Assembly: GCA_902775485.1 (NCBI GenBank) | Contig: CACYMJ010000026.1 | Coordinates: 1-64,000, forward strand | From: an uncultured Lachnospiraceae bacterium | Lineage (GTDB): Bacteria > Bacillota > Clostridia > Lachnospirales > Lachnospiraceae | Length of the DNA: 64,000 bases | Direction: 5' to 3' | Notes under the pieces: model-generated | Database searches by the model: none | What the model was told of the DNA's origin: nothing | Seen by the model: only the letters and a program-made list of their open reading frames with translations | Position numbers and translations under genes: made by a program | Part shown: piece by piece, positions 26,857 through 36,218 of the stretch | Layout of the letters: every line of letters starts with the position of its first letter | Position numbering within the stretch: position 1 is the first letter of the stretch

Positions 26857-29043
26857 GTGGCAGAGAAGAAGAAAAATCCGGGACAGCTTGTATTCGGTCT
26901 GGATATCGGAACACGAAGTGTTGTTGGAACAGTCGGGTACCGTACAGACGAGACATTTCATGTGGTCGCACAGTGTGAGCGAAAGCACGAGACGCGATCG
27001 ATGCTTGACGGGCAGATCCATGATATCGAAAAGGTCGGCAATACGATCAATGATGTCAAGAAGGATCTTGAAGCGATAATAGGCAAGGAACTGCATGAAG
27101 TATGTATCGCAGCCGCAGGACGTGTACTGCGAACGATAGATTCTTCGGCGACTCTTGAGTTTGCCGAGGAGACAACGATAGATGCCGAACACGTATATAC
27201 GCTTGAGATGCTTGGCGTGGAGAAGGCATATGATGATTTTCAGGCTGCGAACAATACGGGCATGAAGTTTTACTGCGTCGGCTATACCGTCGTCAGATAT
27301 TACATGAACGGTTATCCCATTTCGACTCTGGAGAGACATAAGGCAAATAACATATCGGTCGATCTTATAGCAACGTTCCTTCCCGATGATGTTGTCGACG
27401 GTCTGTACAAGGCAGTTGAGATAGCTGACCTTGAAGTGGCAAATCTCACACTCGAGCCTATAGCTGCCATGACGGCTGCGGTTCCGACCATGTACAGAAT
27501 GCTCAATATCGCACTTGTCGATGTTGGCGCCGGAACAAGCGATATTTCAATTACCAAGGACGGAAGCATAATTGCCTACGGTATGATACCGAAGGCCGGT
27601 GATGAGCTTACGGAAGTCATCGCAAACGGACTGTTGCTTGATTTTAACGAAGCGGAACACGTAAAGATCGATTCGGGAAAGAAATCCACCGTTAAATACA
27701 CGGATATAATGGGCATAGAACATAAGGCCGAGCCCAAGGAGATAGTCAGGATTGCCGAGAATGTGATCGCTGATATCACAAAGGATATCTCCGACAAGAT
27801 CAAGGAACTTAACGGCAACAAGCCTGTGTCGGCTGTTTTCGTTGTCGGCGGCGGCGGAAAGATAAAGGGATTTACCGAAGCTCTTGCCAAGGAGATGGGT
27901 ATCATGGCAGAGCGTGTCGCGCTTCGCGGTGAGGAAGTGTTTAAGGATATCGATTATCAGTTCAGCGGTGCGACGCTGGACAGCACATATGTAACCCCTG
28001 TCGGCATATGCCTTAATTTCTACGAACAGAAGAATAACTTCATATTCGTTACCTTTAACGAAAAGCGTATCAAACTGTATGACAACGGACATCTGACGGT
28101 CGCCGACGCGGCTATGCAAGCGGGATTTCCGAATGAGGGACTGTTTCCGAAGCGCGGTCCCGAACTTAATTTTGTCGTAAACGGCAAGCCTCATATGGTA
28201 AGAGGCGAGACCGGCGAAGGAGCCGTTATCAGGCTTGAGGGCAAGGAGGTCAGCCTTACTTCTCCGATAGTTGCCGGAGACAGGATAACCGTTGAAGAGT
28301 CGACGGAAGGTCCGGCCGCATCCGCAACCATAGGATCGCTCCTTGAGTACGGCAGCACGATCTCCGTTATCGTAAACGACAAGAAGATCGAACTTCCGAA
28401 GTTTGCCGAGGTAAACGGAAATCTCCAGTCAGAGTTTTATGACATCAAAAACGGTGATGATATTAAGATGCTGAATTACTATACCGTATCACAGATCATC
28501 GAGTTCATGGATGTCATGCTCAATCCGGAGATGAACATATACGTCAACAACAAGAAGGCCGACAAGGATACGCAGTGTTTTGACAACTTCTCGGTGATCT
28601 GGACGATGGAGGATCTGAACCTTTCGGATGTATCCGATGAAGAGGCGGCCAGCGCCAAGGCAAGCACGAATCAGAAGGCGCCGAAAAAGATCGAGATCGA
28701 AACATATGAGGATGCCGTTGAAGCCGAATCGATCGCAAACAGTGAATATGCGGATGACGGCACGCTTGATGAGGAATATGTAGAATATAAGCAGCAAAAA
28801 GAAGAAGCGCGCAGAAGGGAAGAAGAGAGCAAATACGTTCCGGTCACCGTATATGTTAACGACGAGCCGGTAACAATGAACAACAAACCGGATTATGTGT
28901 TCACGGATATATTCGATCATATAGATTTTGACCTTAAGAATCCACCGGCAGGCAAAGGTATAGTTACCATGCTCAACGGGGAGAAGGCTGTATTCTCACA
29001 GCCTCTCAATGAAGGAGATAAGCTCGAGATACGATGGGAGTAG
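26857..29043 (+). CDS. FtsA-like ATPase with long C-terminal extension
   Basis: A 728-residue protein of the FtsA/PilM actin-like superfamily. The phosphate-1 loop is VFGLDIGTRSVVG (10-22), the connecting VDVGAGTSDISI strand is at about 224-235, and the adenosine motif is FVVGGGGKIKGF. About 330 residues follow that canonical FtsA lacks: a beta-rich region (VNGKPHMVRGETGEGAVIRL), an acidic linker, and a last domain ending MLNGEKAVFSQPLNEGDKL that looks like a ubiquitin-like beta-grasp. GTG 26857 follows GGGGAGAGG. It may organise a membrane or envelope process; it is not the standard FtsA next to ftsZ. Confidence 0.88.
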   Translation: MAEKKKNPGQLVFGLDIGTRSVVGTVGYRTDETFHVVAQCERKHETRSMLDGQIHDIEKVGNTINDVKKDLEAIIGKELHEVCIAAAGRVLRTIDSSATLEFAEETTIDAEHVYTLEMLGVEKAYDDFQAANNTGMKFYCVGYTVVRYYMNGYPISTLERHKANNISVDLIATFLPDDVVDGLYKAVEIADLEVANLTLEPIAAMTAAVPTMYRMLNIALVDVGAGTSDISITKDGSIIAYGMIPKAGDELTEVIANGLLLDFNEAEHVKIDSGKKSTVKYTDIMGIEHKAEPKEIVRIAENVIADITKDISDKIKELNGNKPVSAVFVVGGGGKIKGFTEALAKEMGIMAERVALRGEEVFKDIDYQFSGATLDSTYVTPVGICLNFYEQKNNFIFVTFNEKRIKLYDNGHLTVADAAMQAGFPNEGLFPKRGPELNFVVNGKPHMVRGETGEGAVIRLEGKEVSLTSPIVAGDRITVEESTEGPAASATIGSLLEYGSTISVIVNDKKIELPKFAEVNGNLQSEFYDIKNGDDIKMLNYYTVSQIIEFMDVMLNPEMNIYVNNKKADKDTQCFDNFSVIWTMEDLNLSDVSDEEAASAKASTNQKAPKKIEIETYEDAVEAESIANSEYADDGTLDEEYVEYKQQKEEARRREEESKYVPVTVYVNDEPVTMNNKPDYVFTDIFDHIDFDLKNPPAGKGIVTMLNGEKAVFSQPLNEGDKLEIRWE

Positions 29044-29067
29044 TTGTAATAAGGAGGGGGAGTATAA

Positions 29068-29865
29068 ATGCGCATATGCAGTATAGCCAGCGGCAGCAGC
29101 GGTAATTGCATATATGTCGGTTCAGATGATACGCACCTGATAATAGATGCCGGGATAAGCAAAAAGAGGATAGAGGAAGGCCTTGCACAGCTGGGGCTGT
29201 CAATATCGGATCTGAATGCTGTTCTTGTAACTCACGAACATTCGGATCATATCGCATCCCTCGGGGTACTCATGAGGAAAAACGATATCCCGGTATATGC
29301 AACGCGCGGGACTATTGAAGGGATAATGAAGCAGAAGGGAATAGGCAGCATCGACACTTCGCTCTTTAATGTGATCTCTTCCGAGAATTCATTTCATGTC
29401 AACGATCTTCATGTAAAGGCCATAGACGTCAGCCATGATGCGCTTGAGCCTGTAGCCTACCGGGTTGAGCACGAAGGCAGATCCGTCGGAGTCTGTACGG
29501 ACCTCGGGACATATACCGACAGCATCGTTGATGGTTTCTCCGGAGTCGATGCACTTCTTATCGAAGCAAATCATGATGTGAACATGCTTCAGGTCGGCAG
29601 ATATCCGTACTACCTGAAGAGACGTATCCTGTCGGACCGGGGACATCTGTCGAATGAGAACTGTGGAAGACTGCTGTGCAGGCTTTTGCATGATAATATG
29701 AAATCAATAATGCTCGGACACTTAAGCGCAGAAAATAATCTTGCCGAGCTCGCTTACGAAGCTGTAAGGCTTGAGATAATGATGGATGAGAGTAAGTACA
29801 GCCCCGAGGATTTTGAGATAAAGGTCGCAAAAAGATCGGAAACGACACGGGCGGTTGCTGTTTAG
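29068..29865 (+). CDS. YycJ/WalJ-like metallo-beta-lactamase-fold hydrolase
   Basis: A 265-residue metallo-hydrolase with the zinc motif THEHSDH (residues 52-58). It begins MRICSIASGSSGNCIYVG, the characteristic start of the YycJ group, and has LIEANHDVNML and LGHLSAENN near the other metal ligands. YycJ proteins are probably DNA exonucleases linked to replication/repair or to the WalKR system. No walR or walK is nearby. RBS AAGGAGGGGG. It shares its direction with the FtsA-like gene, 24 bases upstream. Confidence 0.93.
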   Translation: MRICSIASGSSGNCIYVGSDDTHLIIDAGISKKRIEEGLAQLGLSISDLNAVLVTHEHSDHIASLGVLMRKNDIPVYATRGTIEGIMKQKGIGSIDTSLFNVISSENSFHVNDLHVKAIDVSHDALEPVAYRVEHEGRSVGVCTDLGTYTDSIVDGFSGVDALLIEANHDVNMLQVGRYPYYLKRRILSDRGHLSNENCGRLLCRLLHDNMKSIMLGHLSAENNLAELAYEAVRLEIMMDESKYSPEDFEIKVAKRSETTRAVAV

Positions 29866-29901
29866 GCGGCATGGATGTCCGGCAATAGTGAGGAGACAAA
29901 T

Positions 29902-30174
29902 ATGAAAAAAACAATAATCACGGTAGTGGGAAAAGATACTGTGGGTATCATCGCAAAGGTATGTACATATCTTGCAAACAACAGGATCAACATCCTGGAC
30001 ATCTCGCAGACGATCGTAAGCGGGTATTTTAACATGATGATGGTTGTTGACATGAACGATTCGGCAAAACCGTTCAATGATATTTCCGATGAGCTTGAGC
30101 AGATCGGGGATGAGATAGGAGTCGTTATACATTGTCAGCGGGAAGAGATATTTGAATCAATGCACAGGATCTGA
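29902..30174 (+). CDS. ACT-domain protein
   Basis: A 90-residue single ACT domain ([20 protein letters not shown] at the start) of the PF13740-like type that often precedes DUF711/PFL proteins. It is a small ligand-binding, probably amino-acid-binding, regulator. ATG 29902 follows GAGGAG; an in-frame ATG at 29875 lacks a good site. The DUF711 gene starts two bases after its stop, a frequent conserved pair. Confidence 0.9.
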   Translation: MKKTIITVVGKDTVGIIAKVCTYLANNRINILDISQTIVSGYFNMMMVVDMNDSAKPFNDISDELEQIGDEIGVVIHCQREEIFESMHRI

Positions 30175-30176
30175 AG

Positions 30177-31489
30177 ATGATTAATATATTTGAAGTAAAC
30201 GAAACAAACAGAATGATCGAGGAACAGAACCTTGACGTTCGAACAATAACACTCGGCATCAGTCTGCTCGACTGCGTATCGGATGATGTTGAAAAACTGT
30301 GTGAAAACATCAACAATAAGATAACAACAGTCGCAAAGGATCTCGTATCCGTCGGCAGACAGATTGAACATGAGCTTGGCATACCTATCGTAAATAAGAG
30401 GATAAGCGTTACGCCCATTTTGTAAAGATAGCACGGACTCTTGATTCGGCGGCCAAGACGGTAGGCGTTAATTTTCTCGGAGGTTATTCGGCTCTCGTTT
30501 CAAAGGGAATGACACAGGCGGACAGGGATCTTATAACATCAATACCCGAGGCGCTTTCAGTGACCGATCTTGTCTGTTCTTCCGTCAACGTGGGCAGTAC
30601 CCGCTGCGGCATAGACATGGATGCCGTCAGGCTGATGGGCCGAATCATAAAGGAAACCTCGGAAAGATCGGATATCGGCTGCGCAAAGCTCGTTGTATTC
30701 TGCAATGCTCCCGATGACAATCCGTTCATGGCAGGTGCATTTCACGGTGTTACCGAAGGCGATGCCGTCATAAATGTCGGAGTATCGGGCCCCGGTGTTG
30801 TAAAGCGTGCCGTTGCCAAGACGAAGGGCGAGGGATTTGAAGTACTGTGTGAGACGATCAAGAAGACGGCATTTAAGGTTACTCGTGTCGGACAGCTTGT
30901 GGCAAAGGAAGCTTCGGAACGCCTTAATATACCGTTTGGAATAGTTGACCTGTCGCTGGCACCGACTCCGGCGATCGGGGATTCGGTTGCAGATATATTG
31001 TGCGAGATGGGTCTTGAACATGCAGGAGCACCGGGAACGACAGCAGCACTTGCACTTCTTAACGATCAGGTTAAAAAGGGCGGTGTCATGGCAAGCTCAT
31101 ATGTCGGCGGGCTTTCGGGTGCGTTCATTCCGGTATCGGAAGATCAGGGTATGATCGATGCCGTTAATGCCGGAGCACTCACGCTTGAAAAACTTGAGGC
31201 CATGACATGTGTTTGCTCGGTAGGACTTGATATGATAGCGATACCCGGCGATACGAGTGCCGCTACGATCTCGGGAATCATCGCAGATGAGATGGCCATC
31301 GGTATGGTCAACCAGAAGACCACCGCGGTAAGACTGTGCCCCGCAAAGGGCAAGAAGGTCGGAGACAGTGTGGAATACGGCGGACTTCTCGGACATGCGC
31401 CGGTTATGGCTGTAAACGGTTTTTCATGTGATGAGTTCATAAACCGCAAGGGAAGGATCCCGGCACCGATACACAGTTTTAAAAATTAA
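30177..31489 (+). pseudogene. DUF711 (UPF0210, PFL-like) gene, frameshifted by a short deletion
   Basis: The gene reads [20 protein letters not shown] through [11 protein letters not shown] in one frame and stops at 30425. The remainder ([13 protein letters not shown] to the terminal PAPIHSFKN) follows in another frame from 30419. In this family about 11-13 residues (a glycine/alanine-rich segment after SVTPI) lie at this joint. The joint reads CCCAT then TTTGTAAAG, which fits a deletion of about 34-40 bases. The rest is well conserved. It is probably a non-functional copy, or an assembly error; the family's function is unknown. A restart at TTG or ATG 30509 would lose the first third. Confidence 0.82.
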
Positions 31490-31492
31490 AAG

Positions 31493-32737
31493 ATGAAAGT
31501 ATGTGCATGCATATGTGAATTAAACCCGTTTCATAACGGCCATGAATATCTGTTCCGGGAAGCCAGAAGGCTTACCGGGGCGGATTTTTTGGTTGCGGTG
31601 ATGAGCGGGGATTTTGTACAGCGGGGCATGCCTGCCATATGTGATAAATATGCCAGGACCGGACAGGCACTTATGGGAGGCGCGGATCTTGTCATTGAAC
31701 TTCCCGTCATGTATGCTACGGCATCGGCCGATTATTTTGCGCAGGGAGCTGTCTCGGCGATAGTTAACATGGGATGTGTCGATCACCTTTGCTTCGGAAG
31801 CGAGTGCGGCGACATCGACATGCTTTATTCGCTTGCAGGTATCAGAACGCAGGAGGATGCGGGCGTTCATATCCTGTCCCAGGGGGAGACATCGGAAAGA
31901 ACAAAACTGTACCGTATTTCACAGCTTTTGAAACAGGGGATGTCCTATGCAAAAGCATATGCGGAGGTTACGGGATATAAGGCCGCCTCAAACGATATGC
32001 TTGCGATACGTTATATCAAGTCGCTTTCTATGCTTGATTCCGACATAGAGCCCGTATGCATAAAGCGTATCGGCGGAGGATATAACGATACGGGAAGTGA
32101 TGATATGTCTGCTGCATCGGTCAGAAAGAAGATATTTTCAAGGGAGGGTTATGCGCATCTTGTTCCAAAGTATGCGTACAGAACGCTTGAGCGGATTAGC
32201 GGAGCGGCTTTCCCCATAACGCTTAATGATCTGACAGTCCAGATGTACACAGTTATACAGCGTATCATAGATGAAGAGAACGTGACGGATAACGAGCTGT
32301 CTGATTATATGGACGTATCAGCGAATATTGCAGGCAGGATAAGATCGAACATCGCATCCTATACGGATCTTGAAAGCTTTGTCTCATCGGTTCATTCCAA
32401 GGAATACACCAAGGGCAGGATATACAGGGCGCTTCTTCATATACTTCTTGATATAAGAAAAGAAGACTACAGGGAGGAACTTGAGGACTGCCAGGTTTCA
32501 TACATCAGGATCCTGGGATTCAGGCAGTCGGCTGCGGGACTGTTATCGGCTCTTAAGGAAAACTGCATTGTTCCCGTCATCAGCAAGGCGGGTGACGCTG
32601 CTGCGATACTTGATGAAGAGGCGATGTATCTTTTTGAAAAGGATATCAGGGCCGCCAATCTTTACGACAGGGTATGTACTTTCAAATTCGGGAAAAAACC
32701 GGAACACGATTATACCAGAGAGGTTGTTATCATTTGA
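31493..32737 (+). CDS. tmcAL: tRNA(Met) cytidine acetate ligase
   Basis: A 414-residue nucleotidyltransferase-like enzyme that uses acetate and ATP to acetylate the wobble cytidine (ac4C34) of elongator tRNA-Met. It begins [18 protein letters not shown], the HIGH-like ATP site of the family, and has [17 protein letters not shown] plus the LCFGSECGD strand. It starts four bases after the DUF711 stop. A promoter for pta begins within its last codons. The tmcAL-pta neighbourhood is conserved in Clostridia. Confidence 0.95.
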   Translation: MKVCACICELNPFHNGHEYLFREARRLTGADFLVAVMSGDFVQRGMPAICDKYARTGQALMGGADLVIELPVMYATASADYFAQGAVSAIVNMGCVDHLCFGSECGDIDMLYSLAGIRTQEDAGVHILSQGETSERTKLYRISQLLKQGMSYAKAYAEVTGYKAASNDMLAIRYIKSLSMLDSDIEPVCIKRIGGGYNDTGSDDMSAASVRKKIFSREGYAHLVPKYAYRTLERISGAAFPITLNDLTVQMYTVIQRIIDEENVTDNELSDYMDVSANIAGRIRSNIASYTDLESFVSSVHSKEYTKGRIYRALLHILLDIRKEDYREELEDCQVSYIRILGFRQSAAGLLSALKENCIVPVISKAGDAAAILDEEAMYLFEKDIRAANLYDRVCTFKFGKKPEHDYTREVVII

Positions 32738-32752
32738 CGCAGGGTATATAAT
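32724..32752 (+). promoter_or_regulatory. Sigma-A promoter of pta
   Basis: TTGTTA (32724-32729) and TATAAT (32747-32752) have a 17-base spacer. The -35 lies in the last codons of tmcAL, and pta starts 41 bases after the -10. Confidence 0.75.
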
Positions 32753-32792
32753 ATTCGTTGCGTATGAGCTTCTGATACAGGAGGGTTACATC

Positions 32793-33794
32793 ATGAAATT
32801 TATCGAGTCCATCAAGGAAAGAGCAAAACAGGATGTCAAGACAATAGTTCTGCCGGAGAGTAATGACAGAAGATCGCTTATCGCGGCTCACAGGATATTG
32901 CAGGAAGGTATCGCGAACCTCATCATGATCGGCAAGGAAGAAAAGATCATGGACGGTGCGAGATGGCTTGAATTGGATCTGTCCAAGATCAAGGTCGTTG
33001 ATCCTGAGACAAGTGACAAGTTTGATGAATATGCCCAGAAGCTTTTTGAACTTCGCGAGAAAAAGGGTATGACGCTTGAGAAGGCACAGGAAAGGCTTCG
33101 TACCGATAACCTTATGTGGGGCGTCATGATGGTTAAGATGAACGATGCGGACGGTATGGTTGCGGGAGCCTGCCATGCAACGGCTGATGTGCTGCGTCCT
33201 TCGCTTCAGATACTTCGTACGGCACCGGGTGTCGACCTTGTATCGGGATTTTTCATCCTTGATGTTCCGAACTGTGAATACGGCGAGAACGGAACGTTTC
33301 TGTTCGCGGACTGCGGACTTAATCAGGATCCCACAGCGGAGGAACTTGCCAGTATAGCCAATACATCTGCCAAGAGCTTCACGTCTCTTGTAGGAGCAAA
33401 GCCTATTATAGCAATGCTTTCACATTCCACAAAGGGAAGCGCAAAGCATCCGCTTGTTGATAAGGTGGCAAATGCGACAGCCATTGCCAAGGAGAGATAT
33501 CCCCAGCTTCTGCTTGACGGAGAACTTCAGACGGATGCGGCGATCGTTCCTTCGGTTTCAAGACACAAATCCCCCGACTCCGAGATCGGCGGTATGGCAA
33601 ATGTTTTGATATTCCCGAACCTTGATGCCGGAAACATCGGATATAAGCTTGTAGAACGTCTGGCTAAGGCCGAGGCATACGGACCTATGTTGCAGGGCCT
33701 GTCCCGCCCGGTTAATGACCTTTCGCGCGGATGTGATGCCGATGATATCGTGGGTGTTGTCGCACTTACCGCTGTACAGGCCCAGTTACTGTAA
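32793..33794 (+). CDS. pta: Phosphate acetyltransferase
   Basis: A 333-residue phosphotransacetylase that makes acetyl phosphate and CoA from acetyl-CoA and phosphate, part of acetate formation. It starts [20 protein letters not shown] and has the family's [30 protein letters not shown] and [13 protein letters not shown] segments and the usual length. The long in-frame extension to 32481 is rejected because the promoter at 32724 and GGAGGG (32780) place the start at 32793. An acetate kinase gene does not follow here, unlike in many relatives; rpmF comes instead. Confidence 0.97.
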   Translation: MKFIESIKERAKQDVKTIVLPESNDRRSLIAAHRILQEGIANLIMIGKEEKIMDGARWLELDLSKIKVVDPETSDKFDEYAQKLFELREKKGMTLEKAQERLRTDNLMWGVMMVKMNDADGMVAGACHATADVLRPSLQILRTAPGVDLVSGFFILDVPNCEYGENGTFLFADCGLNQDPTAEELASIANTSAKSFTSLVGAKPIIAMLSHSTKGSAKHPLVDKVANATAIAKERYPQLLLDGELQTDAAIVPSVSRHKSPDSEIGGMANVLIFPNLDAGNIGYKLVERLAKAEAYGPMLQGLSRPVNDLSRGCDADDIVGVVALTAVQAQLL

Positions 33795-33812
33795 ATTGTT
33801 GATAAAAAAATG

Positions 33813-33841
33813 TTGACAAAATATTGAGCGCTCGGTATAAT
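33813..33841 (+). promoter_or_regulatory. Perfect consensus promoter of rpmF with palindromic spacer
   Basis: TTGACA (33813-33818) and TATAAT (33836-33841) with a 17-base spacer are an exact sigma-A consensus. The spacer contains the palindrome GAGCGCTC (33826-33833), which could be a repressor site. The start of transcription should be near 33848. Confidence 0.9.
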
Positions 33842-33883
33842 CATCGAGTGCGTGTAAAACATCCGTAAAAGGAGGTGTTGGTA

Positions 33884-34063
33884 ATGTCAATTTGTCCTAA
33901 GAATAAATCTTCCAAGGGAAGAAGAGATAAAAGAAGAGCAAACTGGAAAATGTCTGCTCCTACGCTTGTTAAGTGCAGCAAGTGCGGGGCTCTTATGGTT
34001 CCCCACAGAGTATGCAAGGCTTGCGGTTCTTATAACAAGAAAGAGATCATCAGCCAGGATTGA
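33884..34063 (+). CDS. rpmF: 50S ribosomal protein L32
   Basis: A 59-residue ribosomal protein beginning MSICPKNKSSKGRRDKRRAN, with the zinc ribbon CSKCG ... CKACG. It is part of the large-subunit surface. The start follows GGAGGTGTTGGTA. It has its own strong promoter and is closed by a terminator 17 bases after the stop, so it is not simply cotranscribed with plsX as in many bacteria. The usual DUF177 (yceD) partner before it is absent. Confidence 0.97.
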   Translation: MSICPKNKSSKGRRDKRRANWKMSAPTLVKCSKCGALMVPHRVCKACGSYNKKEIISQD

Positions 34064-34077
34064 TCAGCATGTAATTA

Positions 34078-34106
34078 ATGCCACGGGTTATACCCGTGGT
34101 TTTTTT
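34078..34106 (+). terminator. Rho-independent terminator after rpmF
   Basis: CCACGGGT and ACCCGTGG (34081-34099) form a perfect eight-base stem with a three-base loop, followed by seven Ts. It separates rpmF from plsX. Confidence 0.92.
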
Positions 34107-34126
34107 ATTTTCAAAAATCAATTGAC

Positions 34127-34155
34127 TTGCTTTTTGTGAACAGGTCTTGTATAGT
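34127..34155 (+). promoter_or_regulatory. Promoter of plsX
   Basis: TTGCTT (34127-34132) and TATAGT (34150-34155) with a 17-base spacer lie 40 bases before plsX and after the rpmF terminator. Confidence 0.6.
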
Positions 34156-34194
34156 AGGAAAGACGTCAAGTCGAGTAATGTTGGGAGAATGGTT

Positions 34195-35205
34195 ATGGTA
34201 CATGTTGTTCTTGATGCGATGGGCGGCGATAATGCCCCTAAAGAGATCATAAAAGGAGCCTTGAAGGCTCTTTCGGATTCGCCTTCCATCAGGATAACAC
34301 TGTGCGGCAGAAAGGAAGACATCAAGGCCGAACTGGAGGGGATCAAGTACCCCGAGGATCGTCTGTTCATTGAAAATGCCGAGGAAGTCATTTCTACGGA
34401 AGAGGCTCCCGTAATGGCTATCAGAAGAAAAAAAGATTCTTCTATAGTAAAGGGAATGAATCTTGTCAAGGAGAAGAAGGCTGACGCATTTGTATCAGCA
34501 GGATCCTCCGGCGCCATTCTTGTTGGCGGACAGCTGATCGTCGGAAGGATAAAAGGCGTGGAAAGACCGCCTCTTGCACCGCTTATCCCGTCCACTACCG
34601 AAAAGGGCGTTGCTCTTCTTATAGACTGCGGTGCCAATGTTGATGCACGCAGTTCTCATCTTGTCCAGTTTGCCAAGATGGGTTCGATATATATGAAGCA
34701 TGTTGTCGGAGTCAGCAATCCGAGAGTTGCGATAGTTAATATCGGTGCCGAGGAGGAAAAGGGGAACATGCTGGTCAAGGAGACGTTCCCGCTGCTGAAA
34801 AACTGTCCGGACATAAACTTTATCGGATCGATCGAGGCGAGGGAGATACCAAACGGAGGAGCGGACGTTATAGTCTGTGAGGCTTTCGTCGGAAACGTGA
34901 TACTCAAGACTTATGAAGGCGTCGGCAAGATGATCCTTAAAACGATCAAGAACTCGCTTATGCAGAGTCTCAGATCCAAGATCGGAGGGCTTCTGATAAA
35001 ACCTTCGCTCAAGGGCGCCATGAAGACATTTGATGCTACCGAATACGGCGGGGCACCGCTTCTGGGACTTAACGGACTGGTCGTGAAGGTTCACGGGAAT
35101 GCCACGGAAAAAGAGATCTCAAATGCCATCAGGCAGTGCGAGACGTTTAAAGAGCAAAATATCAGTCAGCGAATAGCAGACAAGATAAATATAAAGGATG
35201 AATAG
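34195..35205 (+). CDS. plsX: Phosphate acyltransferase PlsX
   Basis: A 336-residue enzyme that makes acyl phosphate from acyl-ACP, the first committed step of glycerophospholipid synthesis. It has LDAMGGDNAPKEIIKGALKA at the start and SAGSSGAILVGG in the active-site region. ATG 34195 is seven bases from GGGAG; ATG 34189 is too close. acpP follows 14 bases after its stop, so acceptor and carrier protein are made together. Confidence 0.97.
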   Translation: MVHVVLDAMGGDNAPKEIIKGALKALSDSPSIRITLCGRKEDIKAELEGIKYPEDRLFIENAEEVISTEEAPVMAIRRKKDSSIVKGMNLVKEKKADAFVSAGSSGAILVGGQLIVGRIKGVERPPLAPLIPSTTEKGVALLIDCGANVDARSSHLVQFAKMGSIYMKHVVGVSNPRVAIVNIGAEEEKGNMLVKETFPLLKNCPDINFIGSIEAREIPNGGADVIVCEAFVGNVILKTYEGVGKMILKTIKNSLMQSLRSKIGGLLIKPSLKGAMKTFDATEYGGAPLLGLNGLVVKVHGNATEKEISNAIRQCETFKEQNISQRIADKINIKDE

Positions 35206-35219
35206 AAAGGAAGATTATC

Positions 35220-35450
35220 ATGGAACTCGAGAAACTGAAAAAGATCATCACTGAGGTGCTTAACGTGGATGAAAGTGAGATCACGATGGATACTAAGTTC
35301 ATAGATGATCTCGGTGCTGATTCTCTTGATGTTTATCAGATCATTATGGGGGTTGAGGAGGAGTTCGACATCGAGATAGATGCCGATAATGCGGAATCAA
35401 TCGTTACGGTGGCAGATGCAATAGAGCAGATCAAGATCGCCATCAGCTGA
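35220..35450 (+). CDS. acpP: Acyl carrier protein
   Basis: A 76-residue carrier protein. Ser35 in LGADSLDVYQ receives 4'-phosphopantetheine. Length and the EEEFDIEIDADNAE helices are standard. It carries acyl groups in fatty acid synthesis and supplies PlsX. A strong terminator at 35475 separates it from rnc. Confidence 0.97.
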   Translation: MELEKLKKIITEVLNVDESEITMDTKFIDDLGADSLDVYQIIMGVEEEFDIEIDADNAESIVTVADAIEQIKIAIS

Positions 35451-35474
35451 TCACAAAACATTTCGTTCGGCAGA

Positions 35475-35506
35475 TAGAGTTCCGGATAGCGGAACTCTAA
35501 TTTTTA
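35475..35506 (+). terminator. Rho-independent terminator after acpP
   Basis: AGAGTTCCG (35476-35484) and CGGAACTCT (35490-35498) form a nine-base perfect stem with loop GATAG and a trailing AATTTTTA. Confidence 0.88.
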
Positions 35507-35513
35507 GTAAACA

Positions 35514-36218
35514 ATGAATGATTTAAACGGATATAAGGAACTGCAAAACCTCATAGGGTATGAATTCAACGACAGTACCTATCTGATAACGGCATTGTCG
35601 CACAGTTCCTATGCAAACGAGCTGAAATCCGGACCCCGCGAGGACTACGAGAGAACGGAATACCTTGGGGATGCAGTGCTTGAACTGACTGTGAGTGAGT
35701 TCCTGTATAACGGATACCCCGATATGAGGGAAGGCGAGATGACCAAGCTGCGCGCAGCGCTTGTCTGTGAGCCTACGCTGGCATATTGTGCAAGAAGCGG
35801 ATTTGATCTCGGCAAATTTGTCCTGCTCGGAAAAGGTGAGGATGCAACCGGTGGAAGAGAAAGGGATTCCATAATCTCTGATGTGTTTGAAGCTATAGTC
35901 GGTGCGATATATATCGACGGGGGATTCGAGGAAGCCAAAAGGTTCATACACAGATTCGTGCTGACGGATCACGAGAAGAAGATCGAATTTGTTGATTCCA
36001 AGACAATACTTCAGGAATATGCCCAGGAGCGGGGACTTTCCCTTGAATATGAACTTATCGAGGAAAAGGGTCCGGCACATGACAGGGATTATGTGATGAG
36101 GGTAACACTCGGCGGAAACATCAGTGAGACCGGAGTGGCAAAAAGCAAGAAAGCCGCACAGCAGCATGCGGCATATGCGGTTTTACAAAAGACGCTTGAT
36201 CGTACGGAGAGTCATTAA
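35514..36218 (+). CDS. rnc: Ribonuclease III
   Basis: A 234-residue endonuclease for double-stranded RNA, used in rRNA and mRNA processing. The signature RTEYLGDAVLELTVSEFLY holds the acidic metal ligands, and SDVFEAIVGAIYID provides the second pair. A C-terminal dsRNA-binding domain follows (about 160-232). The ATG at 35514 has no visible ribosome-binding site and starts only eight bases after the acpP terminator, which is odd. Its stop overlaps the smc ATG by one base (TAATG), so smc depends on rnc translation. Confidence 0.96.
   Translation: MNDLNGYKELQNLIGYEFNDSTYLITALSHSSYANELKSGPREDYERTEYLGDAVLELTVSEFLYNGYPDMREGEMTKLRAALVCEPTLAYCARSGFDLGKFVLLGKGEDATGGRERDSIISDVFEAIVGAIYIDGGFEEAKRFIHRFVLTDHEKKIEFVDSKTILQEYAQERGLSLEYELIEEKGPAHDRDYVMRVTLGGNISETGVAKSKKAAQQHAAYAVLQKTLDRTESH

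Noticed and set aside
32734..32752. TTGACG before the pta -10 as its -35 box
   Set aside because: The gap is only seven bases; TTGTTA at 32724 has the correct 17-base spacing.
32481..32792. Long N-terminal extension of pta
   Set aside because: The extra 104 residues overlap the tmcAL coding region in another frame and precede the pta promoter.
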